Part shown: positions 16,139 through 24,746 of the stretch, in pieces
Layout: each line of letters starts with the position of its first letter
Numbering within the stretch: the stretch's first letter is position 1
From: Candidatus Chlorohelix allophototropha
GTDB taxonomy: Bacteria; Chloroflexota; Chloroflexia; Chloroheliales; Chloroheliaceae
DNA length: 64,000 bases
Assembly: GCF_030389965.1 (NCBI RefSeq)
Contig: NZ_CP128399.1
Span: 2,036,934 to 2,100,933, forward strand
Reading direction: 5' to 3'
The notes under the pieces: generated by a model
The model's input: the letters and a program-made list of their open reading frames with translations, nothing else
What the model was told of the DNA's origin: nothing
The model's database searches: none
Made by a program: the position numbers and the translations under genes

Positions 16139-17440
16139 ATGACAAAAAAAGATAGCAAATATTTAAGTTTGCTACTGCTTAGTATTTGTACCGTTTTATT
16201 GTTAGCCTGTGGCGATTCTACTGCCACGCCTTTACCGCAAAATGTTACAACTTTGCCTATTGCTCCAACCGCTACTACCCCTCCGATAGCGCTAACAACC
16301 ACCCAACCTGTTGTACCTACCGCTACTATACGCCCGACTACCCAAACCGCCACAACCAATGCGACAACTCTCGCAACTACTACCCAACCTACCACTGTTG
16401 CGCAGAATACTATCGGTGGTTTGGTGGTGCGTACAACACCTGTACCAACGGTAACGCTGATTTCTACGCCAACTAATGCGAACGGGTTTTTACAGGTTGG
16501 CGTTGGCAAAGATTTGTTTATAGAGGATCGCAGTACTCCGGTGCAATTGGTGCGTTCCTACTATAATGCCATTTCACGACAGGAATATGCTAGAGCTTTC
16601 AGCTATTGGGGTTCTGGGGGTGGGCAAGTTCCGGGTTCACCTGCTTCCTCGGCTGCACTGGCTAATACTTATAAAAATCTCAATACCTTGCAACTAAGTA
16701 TCGGGGCATATTGGAGTGGTGCTGCTGCTGGCTCAACTTATTATTCTGTCCCGCTGGTTTTGTCTGGTTCGTTCGCCTCTAACGTAAATACCACCACAGC
16801 GACTTGCTTCCAGATACAACAACCAAGGGCGATTAATTTTGGCGCACCACCCTTTAATTCTATGGCATTTATAACAATCAAATCCCAACAGGTAGCGGCG
16901 GATGCAAACTCCGAGTCTATAGCAGAAGGGCTTTGCCAATCCACCGGAAACCCTAGAATCCCTCCTTCTATTCCGGCAGCAAAGCCACCAATTGAATCCG
17001 ATAATTTTGTGGATGATCGCAGCACTTCCGATAATGTCCTCCGCTCATATTTTAACTCGATAAATCGAAAAGAATATGTCCGCGCTTATTCTTATTGGGA
17101 GAGCGGTTCGCAAGAGTCGGGGGTATTACAGCCTTACACCCAATTTGAACAGGGCTATAAGAATACGGTTTCAGACCAGTTAAGTGTAGGTAATATAACC
17201 AGCAATGGCGCCGCAGGGTCTATTTACTATTCGGTTCCGGTTGTGGTTGTTTCGAGGTTAATTGGCGATAGATTCCAGACATTTGTAGGCTGCTACACCA
17301 TACGACAATCTAATCACTCTTTTTATGGTGAAGGTCCCTTTGTCCCGTTGGTTATCTATAAAGCAAATTTGCAGGAAGTTCCGGCTAATACAGATACACC
17401 CGTGCTGTTGCAGCAGGCTGTTCAGAAGTGCAGTATATAA
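16139..17440 (+). CDS. Lipoprotein with internally duplicated domain
   Basis: A 433-residue predicted lipoprotein. The signal peptide (YLSLLLLSICTVLLLAC) ends in a lipobox (LLAC) and is followed by a long Thr/Pro/Ala linker to about residue 115. Two homologous domains follow. The first opens FIEDRSTPVQLVRSYYNAIS and has REYARAFSYWGSG-type residues. The second opens FVDDRSTSDNVLRSYFNSIN with KEYVRAYSYWESG. Both continue with a YYSVPLV/YYSVPVV strand, so the halves arose by duplication. They resemble NTF2-like folds (inference). I chose the third in-frame ATG because AAAGG lies at a fair distance before it. ATG at 16109 or 16130 is possible. Confidence 0.72.
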   Translation: MTKKDSKYLSLLLLSICTVLLLACGDSTATPLPQNVTTLPIAPTATTPPIALTTTQPVVPTATIRPTTQTATTNATTLATTTQPTTVAQNTIGGLVVRTTPVPTVTLISTPTNANGFLQVGVGKDLFIEDRSTPVQLVRSYYNAISRQEYARAFSYWGSGGGQVPGSPASSAALANTYKNLNTLQLSIGAYWSGAAAGSTYYSVPLVLSGSFASNVNTTTATCFQIQQPRAINFGAPPFNSMAFITIKSQQVAADANSESIAEGLCQSTGNPRIPPSIPAAKPPIESDNFVDDRSTSDNVLRSYFNSINRKEYVRAYSYWESGSQESGVLQPYTQFEQGYKNTVSDQLSVGNITSNGAAGSIYYSVPVVVVSRLIGDRFQTFVGCYTIRQSNHSFYGEGPFVPLVIYKANLQEVPANTDTPVLLQQAVQKCSI

Positions 17441-17485
17441 TATACTGAGTGCCTTGTATGATATAAAAAACAGGTGAAAACTAGG

Positions 17486-17555
17486 CAGGGTGATGGAGAG
17501 GTAGCTGAGAGTCTAATGACGTAACCCCGAAAGAAAAATAGACCCCATCACCCTG
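17486..17555. other. Structured element with 11-base closing stem, unassigned
   Basis: CAGGGTGATGG (17486-17496) pairs perfectly with CCATCACCCTG (17545-17555). Inside, GTCTA (17511-17515) can pair with TAGAC (17538-17543 area). The element lies between the convergent ends of the lipoprotein gene and the 264-residue membrane protein gene, where a bidirectional terminator would be expected. However, there is no T-run on either side, and a 48-base internal loop is unusual for a terminator. It matches no riboswitch or tRNA that I recognise. Confidence 0.55.
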
Positions 17556-17644
17556 GGCAGCCTTGATTTTGAACTGTATCTAGTATCAATGCAAGGTTTC
17601 TATCAAGCTTTTTTGAATTTCTGGCTCCAGTATAGATGTTTTAT

Positions 17645-18439
17645 TTAGCGTTTAGTTGGAGTTGGTGAGGGCAGCGATGTTGGTTTGCTAGCAGTGGTGA
17701 TAATATCATCCAGACCGGGTGGAACGGTTGGTTGAATTGGAACGGTTGGGGTTGGCACTAGGAAAGGGGCTTCGGTCGCAGGAGGTTGGACTACCACATT
17801 AAGAGTTGGATACAGGCGAATACTAGTAGTAGTTGCTTTATTACCAGAACTAGCTTGATTAGCCGGATTAGTTAGCAAGATCGTAATGGTAGCAACTATC
17901 AAGATTAAAGCCACCGCACAGGCAGCCAACACCCATGTACGGGGACGATCCACCCATGATATTTTTGTAGATTGGCGGGAGGGTTCTTTCGATAAGCTTT
18001 CATCCCAGATTAGTCCAGACGAATCGAAAGCAGTATGGACGGCATGTTCAAATGCCTCCAATCCCGGATAATAAGGTTCTTGCTCTCTTACAATTTGCGC
18101 CAAAGCCTTTGCTTGTGGAAAGAACCCCTGCGAAAAGGCTTTTCTTGCCAGCTCATAGAAATAGGCAGCCCCAAAGTTTTTATCCGGCTCTTCTTCCTGA
18201 GTTTCTTCTTCGGTATGTTCTTCACTTTTTAGGTGCAATAAATCATCTAGCTCCTGTCGCCATTTGCTTAGGTAGCGCTCGTAATCCGAAATTTTTTGTC
18301 TTATTGTGGCACGCTCTTCGGTATTAGAGGTTATTATTAATTTTTTTTCGGCTTCGCTCATAAGTGTATAGGTTTCTTCCATGAAACCTTGCAACTTGTG
18401 AATTTCCGCCACCGTTGGCTCACTTGACATAATATCCAT
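17645..18439 (-). CDS. Membrane-anchored protein with N-terminal coiled coil
   Basis: A 264-residue protein. An N-terminal charged helical hairpin (about residues 8-70, EERATIRQKISDYERYLSKW) precedes an acidic stretch (EEHTEEETQEEEPDKN). A helical segment resembling a TPR-type pair (FYELARKAFSQGFFPQAKALAQIV) follows, then one membrane helix (about 168-190), then a Thr/Pro-rich tail ending SPTPTKR. The cytosolic N-terminus and extracellular tail fit a type II orientation. The first 65 residues resemble, by eye only, the short helical modules used as effector-associated domains in Chloroflexota and cyanobacteria. Function unknown. Confidence 0.68.
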   Translation of the reverse strand: MDIMSSEPTVAEIHKLQGFMEETYTLMSEAEKKLIITSNTEERATIRQKISDYERYLSKWRQELDDLLHLKSEEHTEEETQEEEPDKNFGAAYFYELARKAFSQGFFPQAKALAQIVREQEPYYPGLEAFEHAVHTAFDSSGLIWDESLSKEPSRQSTKISWVDRPRTWVLAACAVALILIVATITILLTNPANQASSGNKATTTSIRLYPTLNVVVQPPATEAPFLVPTPTVPIQPTVPPGLDDIITTASKPTSLPSPTPTKR

Positions 18440-18507
18440 TCAAATTTGGATGATCTATACCTTAAACGCTATTATTACTTTAACAGACCCTAGACTCTCT
18501 GTAAACC

Positions 18508-18541
18508 GGAAAGACCCGGTACTTATTTACCGAGCCTTTCC
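18508..18541. repeat. Inverted repeat between two leftward genes, terminator-like
   Basis: Arms at 18508-18521 and 18528-18541 pair at 12 of 14 positions around a 6-base loop (outer ends GGAAAG/CTTTCC). It sits 13 bases after the stop of the small gene at 18554 and before the start of the 264-residue protein gene. It has no clear T-run, so it is a weak terminator or a regulatory hairpin. Confidence 0.45.
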
Positions 18542-18553
18542 TAGTAACCTATA

Positions 18554-18820
18554 TTAACTTGTGTAACCACGTCTTGTTTTTAATTTGTTTTCGCTAGAAG
18601 CGGGCTGTTCGCATTTCCAATTGCTATACCAATGCTTCTTGCTATATCTTGCAACTATCTCGAACGGCTCCCATATTCCATCGTGTTTTGCCCATGCTTC
18701 GCTCACAAAGTAAGCATATGAGTCGCGTTGGGGATAATAAACCACAATAAAACTGCTGTTATCTTTAACGTGGCTACTTTTTTTTGCAGCTTTAGTGGCT
18801 AAGGCTTCACTAACCCACAT
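18554..18820 (-). CDS. Small hypothetical protein (88 aa)
   Basis: A soluble, basic, aromatic-rich protein, unrecognised. I prefer the ATG at 18820, which has AAGGAA about nine bases before it, over an in-frame ATG at 18871 that has no ribosome site. The central part (SFIVVYYPQRDSYAYFVSEAW) reads like a beta hairpin followed by a Trp/Tyr-rich segment (HDGIWEPFEIVARYSKKHWYSNW), which looks like real coding sequence. No signal peptide. The neighbours give no functional hint. Confidence 0.5.
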   Translation of the reverse strand: MWVSEALATKAAKKSSHVKDNSSFIVVYYPQRDSYAYFVSEAWAKHDGIWEPFEIVARYSKKHWYSNWKCEQPASSENKLKTRRGYTS

Positions 18821-19046
18821 TTTGACCGATTCCTTTGCCTGAAACACGCCGCATCGAGTATTCTTCAGCATATTTATTCGGCTTCTTTACTCTGCCACAC
18901 CTTATGCTGCAACTTTGTAGCGTTTGTACCGATTGTTTCTCCTTAACAGTTTGATGCCTTTCCATTAAGGATCGGCAAATTCTCAGGTGTGCAATAATAA
19001 AACCGATTAATATTATGATAACTATTAGTAAGAGAAATATTCTCAC
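18810..19046 (-). CDS. Possible small membrane protein (78 aa)
   Basis: An open frame with one strongly hydrophobic N-terminal helix (MRIFLLLIVIIILIGFIIAHL) and a basic tail. The start would be a GTG without a good ribosome site, and the last ten bases overlap the preferred start of the 88-residue gene. It could be a real leader or membrane peptide or simply an AT-rich open frame. Nothing else is visible in 18821-19159 apart from the phaC terminator. Confidence 0.25.
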   Translation of the reverse strand: MRIFLLLIVIIILIGFIIAHLRICRSLMERHQTVKEKQSVQTLQSCSIRCGRVKKPNKYAEEYSMRRVSGKGIGQNVG

Positions 19047-19114
19047 CTTACACTGTTATAAACGCATTTAGCAGCACGATAGTTCCGTTTTTGGCAACAA
19101 CTACCCTAAAAGTT

Positions 19115-19145
19115 AATCCCCCCTTCATTTTCAATAGGAGGGATT
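19115..19145 (-). terminator. Terminator downstream of phaC
   Basis: AATCCCCCC (19115-19123) and GGAGGGATT (19137-19145) pair at eight of nine positions with a 13-base loop. On the minus strand the hairpin is followed by AACTTTT. It lies 15 bases after the phaC stop. Confidence 0.55.
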
Positions 19146-19159
19146 GGACAACGAGTTAT

Positions 19160-20935
19160 TTACCTTTCTAATACGTATGTGCCTGGCGCAGCACATATTG
19201 GTGGATTAGTTTTGCTGCCCATTGGCGGGGGAGATACTTGTTCTCCGGCGCGAGCTTTAAGCCACTCCGCCCAGTCAAACCACCAACTACCCTGCTGCGG
19301 CTGCGCTTTATTGAACCAATCCTCTGCCGTTTCTGCGCTTGCTTCGTTAGTCCAATAACCCCGCATTTTGGAAGGAGTGTTTATAATACCCGCGATATGC
19401 CCACTTGAACCCACTATAAAGCGTTTTTTACCGCCCGCCAATTTGGTAATACGCCATGCCGATTTCCAAGGTACAATGTGATCTTGCTGCGTACCTACCG
19501 CATAAACGTCCTGAGTGATTTTACCCAAGTCAATCGGCACACCTTTAAGAATGATTTTGCCGGGTTTAACCAAGTTATTCTCAAGGTAGGTATTGTGCAG
19601 ATAGAAGGAATGTGCGGTACGCGCCATACGGGTTCCATCAGCATTCCAGTACAGTAAATCGAAAGCGGGAGGCTCTTTGCCGAGCATGTAGTTATTGATT
19701 ACGTTGCTCCAAATCAGGTCGTTAGCCCGCAAAACATTGAACATTGATGCCATCTCTTTGCTGTCCAAATAGCCACGCGCCATCATCTGTCCTTCAATGA
19801 AAGTAACATACTGCTCGTCAATGTAAACTGAAGTATCGCCCACTTCCTCAAAGTCCTGTAGCGTAACAAAGAAAGTGGTGCAATTAACAGTATCATCACC
19901 GATAGCGTTTAGATAAGGCACGGTCATAGAAAGCAAAGTGCCGCCGATACAATAGCCAACTGTATTGATTTTATCTGTTCCGGTTATCTCTTTGATAACT
20001 TTTATAGCGGTCAACGGACCCATTTCAAGGTAGCCCTCAAGCCCAATATCTTCCATTTGGGCATCCGGGTTTTTCCAACTGATTACAAATACGGTGAAGC
20101 CTTTATCCACCAAAAACTTAATCAGGCTGTTTTCGGGTTGCATATCAAGGCAATAGTACTTGTTAATCCATGGCGGTAAGAACAAGACGGGAATAGAATA
20201 GACTTTTTCAGTAGTAGGCTTGTACTGAATAATCTCCACCAATCTGCTACGATGGATTACCTGACCGGGGGTAATAGCTAGGTTAACACCCGGTTTGAAG
20301 GCGTCAGTATCGGTCATTTTAATTTGACCGGTTTTTACATCCCTGAGCAGGTTATTCAAACCATCTACCAGATTCTTGCCACCGCTTTTAATGGTTTCAT
20401 GAATGACCTGAGGATTGGTGAAAAAGAAATTGGTAGGGCTAATCGAATCCAGAAACTGGCGTAAATAAAAGGTGATTCGCCGCTTCTGCTTATCGTCAAG
20501 ACCCTTCAAGCTTCCTGCGGACTTCAGAAGGGTGGTTGCACCTAGCAAATAGGTCTGTTTCAAAGCGTCATAAGCGATATTTTGCTGCCAGTCTGGCGAG
20601 TTGAAACGTTTGTCACCTTTCTCTGGCTCAACCGCCGGACCGGTGGGTTGCCCCCACATCTTCAGCATGGTTGCTACCATGAGTTGGTTATACTGCTGTA
20701 AATAGTCGGTATAATTTGCCCATACTCTGGAGGGGTCACTAAACATACTTGTCCAGAGTTGCTGCATTGAATGCATGATTTCAGCCGGGTCGAGCGGCAA
20801 TAGCTTACTGTAGGGGTTTGCCTCCCACAACTGATCAATCATTAACATCCAAGGATCAGGTTGATTACTTTGTCCATTAAGGCTAGGTATTTTAAAGGTC
20901 TGTTCGACCAATTTAGTCCAATCTTGCGGTTGCAT
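19160..20935 (-). CDS. phaC: Polyhydroxyalkanoate synthase, class I-like
   Basis: A 591-residue enzyme that polymerises (R)-3-hydroxyacyl-CoA into storage polyester at granule surfaces. The lipase-box variant GYCIGG gives nucleophile C329. D485 (QQDHIVPW) and H513 (SSGHIAGI) complete the triad. Length, the N-terminal helical domain (1-230) and PPWINKYYCLDMQPENS fit class I (single subunit) rather than the roughly 350-residue class III form, and no phaE is present. The ATG at 20935 is 24 bases after the stop of the acyl-CoA dehydrogenase gene. The only ribosome-like sequence (AGAGGAG) is about 13 bases away, a long spacing. No phaA, phaB or phasin gene lies nearby. Confidence 0.93.
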   Translation of the reverse strand: MQPQDWTKLVEQTFKIPSLNGQSNQPDPWMLMIDQLWEANPYSKLLPLDPAEIMHSMQQLWTSMFSDPSRVWANYTDYLQQYNQLMVATMLKMWGQPTGPAVEPEKGDKRFNSPDWQQNIAYDALKQTYLLGATTLLKSAGSLKGLDDKQKRRITFYLRQFLDSISPTNFFFTNPQVIHETIKSGGKNLVDGLNNLLRDVKTGQIKMTDTDAFKPGVNLAITPGQVIHRSRLVEIIQYKPTTEKVYSIPVLFLPPWINKYYCLDMQPENSLIKFLVDKGFTVFVISWKNPDAQMEDIGLEGYLEMGPLTAIKVIKEITGTDKINTVGYCIGGTLLSMTVPYLNAIGDDTVNCTTFFVTLQDFEEVGDTSVYIDEQYVTFIEGQMMARGYLDSKEMASMFNVLRANDLIWSNVINNYMLGKEPPAFDLLYWNADGTRMARTAHSFYLHNTYLENNLVKPGKIILKGVPIDLGKITQDVYAVGTQQDHIVPWKSAWRITKLAGGKKRFIVGSSGHIAGIINTPSKMRGYWTNEASAETAEDWFNKAQPQQGSWWFDWAEWLKARAGEQVSPPPMGSKTNPPICAAPGTYVLER

Positions 20936-20959
20936 CGTATGTGTGCCACTCCTCTAAAA

Positions 20960-22153
20960 TCAGGCGAATGCGTTCATTCCGGTTATCGCCTGTCCTATAA
21001 TAAGGGTATGTATATCGTCAGTACCTTCATAAGTGAAAACAGATTCAAGGTTGTTCATATGTCTGCTAATTGGATACTCCAGCGTTACGCCATTAGCGCC
21101 CAAAATTGAACGAGCTTCGCGGGCAGCTTTGATAGCTTCCCTTACGTTATTGCGTTTAGCGATAGAGATTTGCACAGGATGTAAAATGCCTTCATCCTTA
21201 AGTCGCCCAAGTTGTAGTGAAAGTAATTGTGCTTTAGTTAATTCCGTTGCCATAATCGCCAGTTTTTGTTGTACCAATTGGAATCCGGCGATAGGCTTTC
21301 CAAACTGAACCCGGGTTTTGGCGTACTCCAATGCCGTTTCGTAACAGGCGCGCATCGCCCCCATTGCACCCCATGCTATACCAAAACGGGCTTCATTCAA
21401 GCACGAAAGTGGTCCTTTCATGCCTTTAACGTTTGGTAAAACATTTTCTGCCGGGATGCGGCAATCATCGAAATGCAGTTCTGAGGTAACAGAAGCACGT
21501 AATGAGAGTTTATGCTTTATATCGTTAGCGGTAAAACCGGGAGTGCCTTTTTCTACAATAAAACCGCGAATACCTTCATCGGTTTTAGCCCACACTACCG
21601 CTATATCGGCGACACTTCCATTGGTAATCCACATTTTGCTACCGTTCAAAACGTACTGATTCCCCTCTAACCGAGCGTTGGTGCGCATACCGGAGGGGTC
21701 GCTGCCGAAATCCGGTTCGGTCAGACCAAAGCAGCCGATAAATTCACCGCTTGCCATTTTTGGGAGGTATTTCTGTTTTTGTTCTTCCGAGCCATAGCTG
21801 TAAATTGGAAACATTGCCAGTGAACCTTGTACCGATACGAAAGAGCGAATCCCACTATCGCCCGCTTCCAGTTCCTGACAAGCTATGCCATAGCTCACCG
21901 CATTTAACCCGGCACATCCGTAACCCTCCAAATGCATTCCCAACAAACCTAATTCGGCGATTTCAGGTATTAGCTCACGCGGAAATGTACCTGCTTCAAA
22001 ATGTCCACCGATTACCGGGTTTACTTTTTCCTGCACAAAGCGACGTACTGTATCGCGTACCATACGCTCTTCTTCACTGAGAAGATGATCAATATTATAT
22101 AAATCAATGGCAGAGGGCATTGGGGTTTTAGGGGTAGTGACTGTCGCAGCCAT
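20960..22153 (-). CDS. gcdH: Acyl-CoA dehydrogenase, glutaryl-CoA dehydrogenase type
   Basis: A 397-residue FAD enzyme. Typical blocks are CFGLTEPDFGSDPSGM (flavin contact), WITNGSVADIAVVWAKT, EARFGIAWGAMGAM and, near the C-terminus, TYEGTDDIHTLIIGQ with catalytic base E376. RSFVSVQ in the substrate loop and EARxGIAWG are characteristic of glutaryl-CoA dehydrogenase, which oxidises and decarboxylates glutaryl-CoA to crotonyl-CoA. A general short-chain acyl-CoA dehydrogenase cannot be fully excluded without checking the Arg that binds the glutaryl carboxylate. It is first in a leftward unit with phaC. A GGAGGAGTAAAAA ribosome site precedes the ATG. Confidence 0.82.
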   Translation of the reverse strand: MAATVTTPKTPMPSAIDLYNIDHLLSEEERMVRDTVRRFVQEKVNPVIGGHFEAGTFPRELIPEIAELGLLGMHLEGYGCAGLNAVSYGIACQELEAGDSGIRSFVSVQGSLAMFPIYSYGSEEQKQKYLPKMASGEFIGCFGLTEPDFGSDPSGMRTNARLEGNQYVLNGSKMWITNGSVADIAVVWAKTDEGIRGFIVEKGTPGFTANDIKHKLSLRASVTSELHFDDCRIPAENVLPNVKGMKGPLSCLNEARFGIAWGAMGAMRACYETALEYAKTRVQFGKPIAGFQLVQQKLAIMATELTKAQLLSLQLGRLKDEGILHPVQISIAKRNNVREAIKAAREARSILGANGVTLEYPISRHMNNLESVFTYEGTDDIHTLIIGQAITGMNAFA

Positions 22154-22450
22154 TTCTATTTTTACTCCTCCTGCTACCGGGACAATTTAAGGTTAAATTT
22201 CCCTTCTTCCTGCAAAAGCTTGCTCATTCCCACAATTATAAGCACTTCAAGCAAGTTTAACAAGTATAGACCCGGAAAAACCCAAAGTGATTCAGAGAAT
22301 AAACCATCGCCGCCACAAGCAGCGTGGTATGAGGTAGTTTTTGTTACTACGTTTATTTACAACCCTTAATTATTCTGCTAGTATCCCTGAAGAACAATTT
22401 ACATGCAAATCCTTTATTTATCCGAAATTCCAGCTTAAGTTGAGGTGGCT

Positions 22451-23116
22451 ATGACTGAAATATCTGATAATTATATTGAAAATTTGTTGGTGAGGTGTGT
22501 TGCTATAGCCACCAGCACATGGAGTGATGCACTTGATCAATTAGAATTAGCCGGTGTGATTCAAGGTCTACAACATCGAAGCGGTATAGGACGTATTGCG
22601 GGTAGAGCGGTTACCGTAAAAGAAGTTACCGGAGAACTAGGCGACCACCTGCTAGAAGATTTTAACGTTGGCGCAATTTTGGCTGCTGGCGGCGCAGGGG
22701 AAATTTTAATTATTGATATGGGCGGCTACGAAATATCGACTTTTGGCGGTTTAGCTGCTAGAGCCGCTACAAACCGGAATATTACGGGAGTACTGATTGA
22801 AGGTGGTTGCCGGGACTTGGATGAGATTCGTGCTACAGGGCTGTGGTTGGGTAGCCGTCATGTAACTCCGCTATCAGGTAAAAGACGTGCCAAAGTAACC
22901 GGAATTAATATACCAATATATATAGATGGGGTAGAAATTAATCCCGGAGATTATATAGTTGCAGATACTACGGGCAGTATTGTAATTCCTGCCGGACGAA
23001 TTGAACAGGTGTTGGAAATAGCCGAAGAGCTAACGGCGCGTGACATGCAATTTGAAGACGCGCTCAAGCAAGGGCAACAATTCGGCGCAATTGCCCAAAC
23101 CTTAAAGCACATGTAA
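22451..23116 (+). CDS. RraA-like / HMG aldolase-family protein
   Basis: A 221-residue protein of the RraA/dimethylmenaquinone-methyltransferase-like fold. I start it at ATG 22451, five bases after GAGG. The upstream GTG overlaps that site. The aldolase metal motif G-X20-R-D-X2-E is matched exactly (FGG through GGCRDLDE). This distinguishes 4-hydroxy-4-methyl-2-oxoglutarate aldolase/oxaloacetate decarboxylase-type members from RraA, the RNase E inhibitor. It is followed after 13 bases by a ThDP-dependent 2-oxo-acid enzyme, which supports a metabolic role. The true substrate is unknown. About 290 bases upstream (22154-22450) form a divergent promoter region with no recognisable RNA. Confidence 0.75.
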   Translation: MTEISDNYIENLLVRCVAIATSTWSDALDQLELAGVIQGLQHRSGIGRIAGRAVTVKEVTGELGDHLLEDFNVGAILAAGGAGEILIIDMGGYEISTFGGLAARAATNRNITGVLIEGGCRDLDEIRATGLWLGSRHVTPLSGKRRAKVTGINIPIYIDGVEINPGDYIVADTTGSIVIPAGRIEQVLEIAEELTARDMQFEDALKQGQQFGAIAQTLKHM

Positions 23117-23129
23117 GACGGAGTGCGTT

Positions 23130-24746
23130 ATGCCTACGGTTGCAGATTATCTGGTACAGTCACTTAAGGATGCGGGCGTACAATATCTATTTGGAGTGCC
23201 GGGTGGTGGCAGTAATATAGATATTATTGAAGCTGCCGGGAAAGCCGATTTGCCCTTTGTGCTAACTCAAACTGAAGTAGCTGCCGCTTTTATGGCAAGC
23301 GCACAAGCTGAAGCGCTAGGTAAGCCCGGCGCTTGCCTGACTACGCTTGGGCCGGGTGCAGCTTCGGTAACAAATGGGGTAGCTAACGCTTATCTAGAGC
23401 GAATACCGTTACTGGTATTTAGTGACGTTCACCCTGAGAGTATTCGGGCAGTGATGCAGCATCAAACTATTTCACATTCAGATATATTCAGTGGAATCTG
23501 CAAGTGGACTTCTGAAATTCGCTCGACTGACGTAGCGCATACCCTTATGCAAGCGCTTACCACCGCTACCCAATTACCTCAAGGACCGGTACATCTGGAC
23601 ATCAGTGCAGATGTTACAAAAGCAAAATACAAAATGTTAGAACCTGCCGTTATTCCGGTTCAATCTGAGTTTGTAACCGATTTAGCGGTCACCAAGCTTT
23701 CGCCTGCACTCGAGAAATTATTAAAAGAAGCCCGCCGACCGTTGGTTTTAATAGGTTTGGGGGCGCGGTCGTTCGGGGCAGCGGCAGCCATACGCCAACT
23801 ATGCGAAGAATATAACATTCCCGCTTTGGTTACTTATAAAGCAAAAGGAGTCATTCCTGATGTTCATCGTTGTTTTGCCGGAGTGCTGACAAACGGTGCG
23901 CTGGAGAGACCAATTTTAGAGCAAGCCGATTTGTTTATCGCGATAGGTTTAGACCCGGTGGAGTTACTTCCAAAAGAATGGGATTATCCTCAGCCGCTTA
24001 TCAGTTGCTCAAGTTGGGGTATAGAACAAAAGCAATTGCCCGTCACTACGGAATTGGTGGGAGATATTGCCCAACATTTAACCTTACTTGGTTCTAACCT
24101 TGCGATAAAAAACGGGTGGGATTTCTACAAGCTCTCTCAGGAAGTACAAACTCAGCTAGAAGCAATGCGCCCTGAAGGTAAAAGCGGCGCTTTATTACCA
24201 CATCGGGTAGTAGTACTAGTGGCAAAGTCGTTTCCCAATGAGCGCGTAACAGTGGATGCGGGGGCGCATATGTTTCCGGTAATGGCGCTGTGGCGTGCAA
24301 ATTATCCCAATAACGTGCTGATTTCCAATGGGCTGGCTACTATGAGCTTTGCGCTGCCTGCTGCAATCGGGCTGGCTTTGTTAGATCGCACTAAAGCAGT
24401 CGTAGCCTTTACAGGCGATGGCGGCTTGCAAATGTGCCTAGCAGAATTAAGAACGGCAGTACGCGAAAACTTGCGAATCCGGGTGGTAGTGTTTGATGAC
24501 GCAGAATTGAGCCTGATTAAAATCAAGCAATTGCAACGCGGTTATGCCCCCACCGGGGTGCAGATGGGACAGTTGGATTGGGAAATGTTAGGCACTGCGT
24601 TAGGTTTAGTTGCCAAAACTGCCACTACCGAAGCCGAGCTTTTGCAAGTATTGGCTGATACTGCCGATTGTAACGGGCCGGTGCTAATTGCTGCAAAAAT
24701 AGACCCTACGCCTTATCAAGCTATGATTAATGCGTTGCGCGGCTGA
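23130..24746 (+). CDS. Thiamine-diphosphate-dependent enzyme, acetolactate synthase/decarboxylase-like
   Basis: A 538-residue ThDP enzyme with the usual order of pyrimidine-binding, central and pyrophosphate-binding domains. The activating Glu is in LTQTEVAAAF (about residue 50). The ThDP/metal motif starts GDGGLQMCLAELRTA and ends in VVFDDAEL, so the usual Asn-Asn is Asp-Asp. The family joins or decarboxylates 2-oxo acids (acetolactate synthase, benzoylformate or sulfopyruvate decarboxylase). The substrate cannot be read from sequence. The linked RraA-like aldolase gene suggests a short pathway on a branched or hydroxylated 2-oxo acid (inference). It ends immediately against the convergent fetB stop. 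Confidence 0.8.
   Translation: MPTVADYLVQSLKDAGVQYLFGVPGGGSNIDIIEAAGKADLPFVLTQTEVAAAFMASAQAEALGKPGACLTTLGPGAASVTNGVANAYLERIPLLVFSDVHPESIRAVMQHQTISHSDIFSGICKWTSEIRSTDVAHTLMQALTTATQLPQGPVHLDISADVTKAKYKMLEPAVIPVQSEFVTDLAVTKLSPALEKLLKEARRPLVLIGLGARSFGAAAAIRQLCEEYNIPALVTYKAKGVIPDVHRCFAGVLTNGALERPILEQADLFIAIGLDPVELLPKEWDYPQPLISCSSWGIEQKQLPVTTELVGDIAQHLTLLGSNLAIKNGWDFYKLSQEVQTQLEAMRPEGKSGALLPHRVVVLVAKSFPNERVTVDAGAHMFPVMALWRANYPNNVLISNGLATMSFALPAAIGLALLDRTKAVVAFTGDGGLQMCLAELRTAVRENLRIRVVVFDDAELSLIKIKQLQRGYAPTGVQMGQLDWEMLGTALGLVAKTATTEAELLQVLADTADCNGPVLIAAKIDPTPYQAMINALRG

Noticed and set aside
16105-16509. Minus-strand frame rich in Val/Gly opposite the lipoprotein linker
   Set aside because: It mirrors the Thr-rich codons of the lipoprotein. 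Repetitive composition is an artefact of the opposite strand.
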